Positions 34,604 through 36,118 of a stretch of 36,118 bases of DNA are shown piece by piece (the first letter of the stretch is position 1; each line of letters begins with the position of its first letter). A program made the translations under genes and the position numbers. This stretch comes from Cellvibrionales bacterium (GTDB lineage: Bacteria > Pseudomonadota > Gammaproteobacteria > Pseudomonadales > GM7GCV1), in the NCBI GenBank assembly GCA_014323765.1, contig JACONM010000002.1:3153-39270 (forward strand), read 5' to 3'. The notes beneath the pieces are model-generated. The model was given only the letters and a program-made list of their open reading frames with translations. It was not told where the DNA came from and did no database searches.

Positions 34604-35040
34604 ATAAATTCAGCAGGTTCAAAGGTAGCGGGTAGGCGTCGGGTTGCACCCGTTTGCGGGTCGATAATCAGCACCACTGGAAACCCCGGTATTCCATACT
34701 TGGTGTAAAGGGCCCGGTCCGCATCCCAGTCGAGGCGGCTAAAAATATAGTCGGCTTGGATTTTATCGCGCACTGCACGGTCGGCAAATACCCGCCGGTC
34801 GAGTCGCCGACAAGCACCGCACCAGAGTGCCGAAAATTGCAGCAGTAGCGGCTTACCGGTGGTCGCCGCCCGTTCCAGTGCCGCCACATAGGGCAGATAA
34901 TCGATACCCGTATCGGCGAGCGCACGTTGCCCCAGATAGCTATTGGTCGGCTTTGCGGCTGCCCAAGCACCTAGCAAAATCAAGCCAATCAGCAGACCTT
35001 CGCGCAAAAATCGACGGCGGTGTTTTATGAGGTTTTGCAT
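34591..35040 (-). CDS. Membrane-anchored thioredoxin-like protein
   Basis: A 149-residue protein with a positively charged start and one hydrophobic segment (about 15-29), which should anchor it in the inner membrane with the rest in the periplasm. The thioredoxin-fold domain has FSALWCGACRRLDRRVF, with a CxxC at Cys74 and Cys77, and a cis-Pro in GIPGFPVV (about 121). The pattern is closest to the C-terminal domain of DsbD. It may transfer electrons to periplasmic proteins. An uncleaved or cleaved signal peptide cannot be distinguished. It is convergent with dtd. Confidence 0.88.
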   Translation of the reverse strand: MQNLIKHRRRFLREGLLIGLILLGAWAAAKPTNSYLGQRALADTGIDYLPYVAALERAATTGKPLLLQFSALWCGACRRLDRRVFADRAVRDKIQADYIFSRLDWDADRALYTKYGIPGFPVVLIIDPQTGATRRLPATFEPAEFMRYL

Positions 35041-35109
35041 GATTCGTTCAATGAGAGCGGCACTGCTTGTTGAGCAATTCGCCAGTGCCCGATGGATGCA
35101 AAGGCCGGA

Positions 35110-35262
35110 TTATTTGCCTGCGTCCGTCTTTTCCTCTTCCGCAGATTTGGATCCCACGGCGGCCTCCGCTTTGGCGGCCTTAGCCTTGCGGGTCTTGACT
35201 GCATAGCGACCATCGTTGCGCTTGAAGATTTTGTGGGCTGCGGTTTTCTTCGCCAGTTTCAT
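35110..35262 (-). CDS. Small basic protein with acidic tail, function unknown
   Basis: A 50-residue protein starting at 35262, with AAGGTG seven bases upstream. The N-terminal part, KKTAAHKIFKRNDGRYAVKTR, resembles short conserved gammaproteobacterial proteins that pair a K-R-x-x-GRYAV motif with an Ala/Glu/Lys-rich tail. The remainder (KAAKAEAAVGSKSAEEEK) is low-complexity. The frame extends upstream to 35328, but the ribosome site favours 35262. I do not know its role. Confidence 0.65.
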   Translation of the reverse strand: MKLAKKTAAHKIFKRNDGRYAVKTRKAKAAKAEAAVGSKSAEEEKTDAGK

Positions 35263-35408
35263 AGGGTTCACCTTGAATCGCTGAATTGAGAAGCCGCACA
35301 CTGTAAGCGTTTTCCGCTCCACGTTCAAGCATGGGATCGACCGTGCTCTAAGACTTTTGGCTGATCGCCCGCAAATTCTGCGGTAAATCTTGACTCGCCT
35401 TAAATCGT

Positions 35409-35437
35409 AATTATCAATTTGATAATAATTGATAATT
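35409..35437. repeat. Perfect 11-base inverted repeat with 7-base spacer
   Basis: AATTATCAATT (35409-35419) and AATTGATAATT (35427-35437) are exact reverse complements, separated by TGATAAT. The same segment also holds a direct repeat, TTGATAAT at 35419-35426 and 35429-35436. It lies immediately outside the insertion sequence end. It may be an operator, a hairpin, or part of the IS target. Confidence 0.8.
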
Positions 35438-35442
35438 CGCTA

Positions 35443-36118
35443 GGGACTGTACCAGATAACTACCCCAAATTCCTCCTAACCCATTGTCTTAATTGAACTA
35501 TCTGAGCCGACGGGTCATTGTGATCGAATCGCCACTCGCATTCCTTGAGGTAGAGCGAGAATCGGTGCTTAGGGATGCCGTTGAATTTGCGCCTGTGTCG
35601 CTTAGCCTGATTCCAGAAGTTCTCGATGCCATTGATGTGATTGCGGGCTTGTGCAAACTGTTTCGAATGATTGATCCGCAAGTGTTTGAAGGTGGAGGCA
35701 TCTAGGACATTGTAACCCCGCCAACTGTCGCTGTAGACGATGCTGTCTGGGGTTACTTTGCGCTTGATGATGGGCAGCAACGTACGGCTTTGCGCATCGG
35801 GGATGACCCTAGCATAGACCCTGCCACCCCGCCTTGCGGCGCCAAACACGGGGGTCTTGCCCGCCGCGCCCCGTCCGCGCTTGCCTTTGCGCTGGCCACC
35901 GAAGTAACTCTCATCGACCTCCACTTCACCGCCGAACATTGCTGCGCTCTCGGTCTCGGTTTGCACAGCGATTATCTGCCGCAAGCGGTGGAAATAATGA
36001 GCACCGGTCTTTGGGTTGACTCCGCACAGCTTGGATGCCGTCCGAGCCGTAGTGCCCGCGACAAAGTGTTCGATCAGGCGGCTTTGTTTGTACCAACTAA
36101 GGCGGCTCTTTCTCACGC
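35443..36118 (-). mobile_element. IS1595-like insertion sequence, one end only
   Basis: The transposase at 35460-36116 fills the right edge. The probable outer end starts at GGGACTGTACCAGATAA (35443-35459), directly after the transposase stop. The matching terminal repeat and any target duplication lie beyond 36118, so the boundary is inferred. IS1595-family elements usually duplicate 8 bases; here these would be ATTCGCTA (35435-35442). Confidence 0.7.
35460..36116 (-). CDS. IS1595 family transposase
   Basis: A 218-residue DDE-type transposase. It has a helix-turn-helix (GTTARTASKLCGVNPKT, about 21-37), the VDESYFGGQRKGKRGRGA region with the first acid at Asp68, YSDSWRGY with Asp130, and NHINGIENFWNQAKRHRRK with His160, Asn162 and Glu165. 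This is the ISXO2-like domain of the IS1595 family. A GTG start at 36116 gives the usual MRKSRLS beginning, but the frame could begin outside the window. Length fits an intact enzyme. Confidence 0.9.
   Translation of the reverse strand: MRKSRLSWYKQSRLIEHFVAGTTARTASKLCGVNPKTGAHYFHRLRQIIAVQTETESAAMFGGEVEVDESYFGGQRKGKRGRGAAGKTPVFGAARRGGRVYARVIPDAQSRTLLPIIKRKVTPDSIVYSDSWRGYNVLDASTFKHLRINHSKQFAQARNHINGIENFWNQAKRHRRKFNGIPKHRFSLYLKECEWRFDHNDPSAQIVQLRQWVRRNLG

Noticed and set aside
1-36118. tRNA, rRNA or CRISPR array
   Set aside because: No cloverleaf, rRNA-like stretch or regularly spaced repeat was found by eye.

Overview
The window looks like chromosome of a GC-rich gammaproteobacterium. The evidence is gene content and order: nnrD-tsaE divergent from queG, algH followed by ruvX, oxyR next to recG, plus recA, folA, tag and dtd. 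The proteins closely match gammaproteobacterial family patterns, for example OxyR with redox cysteines at exactly C199 and C208. I cannot name a genus. I see no tRNA, rRNA or CRISPR array.

Layout. 1-8343 is GC-rich housekeeping: a possible cut-off gene at the left edge, tsaE and nnrD on the minus strand, then queG, algH, ruvX, a two-gene ABC transporter, a macro-domain deacetylase and a chromate-transporter homologue on the plus strand. folA follows on the minus strand. 9026-16306 is a more A+T-rich accessory block: a single-chain type IIG-like restriction-modification enzyme interrupted by an in-frame stop near its C terminus, and, divergent from it, a very large defence-like protein split by a one-base frameshift. 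16351-18692 holds two adjacent acyl-CoA dehydrogenase genes, only one with the canonical catalytic Glu. 18987-25183 is a plus-strand run: zinc-ribbon Nudix, oxaloacetate decarboxylase-like, ketopantoate reductase-like, pncC, recA, ggt. A lone HEPN-domain gene (25200-25934), a minus-strand epimerase-like gene, oxyR and recG follow.

The most notable system is at 30162-33411. Three tightly packed genes encode a MotA/TolQ-like motor protein with a very long coiled-coil tail, a MotB/OmpA-like partner and an HNH endonuclease. This is the layout of a type II Zorya anti-phage system (ZorA-ZorB-ZorE). It sits between recG and tag/dtd and is visibly more A+T-rich than recG. The ZorA tail contains an internal duplication. 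The right end holds tag, dtd, a membrane-anchored thioredoxin-like gene, a small conserved-looking gene and one end of an IS1595-like insertion sequence that runs off the window.

Two larger patterns stand out. Defence-type genes occur at three separate gaps between housekeeping genes, and the two genes of the first locus are both interrupted. The plus strand changes from G-rich on the left to C-rich on the right, around 17-19 kb, apparently regardless of coding strand. This is what converging replication forks leave at a terminus, although I found no convincing dif site.
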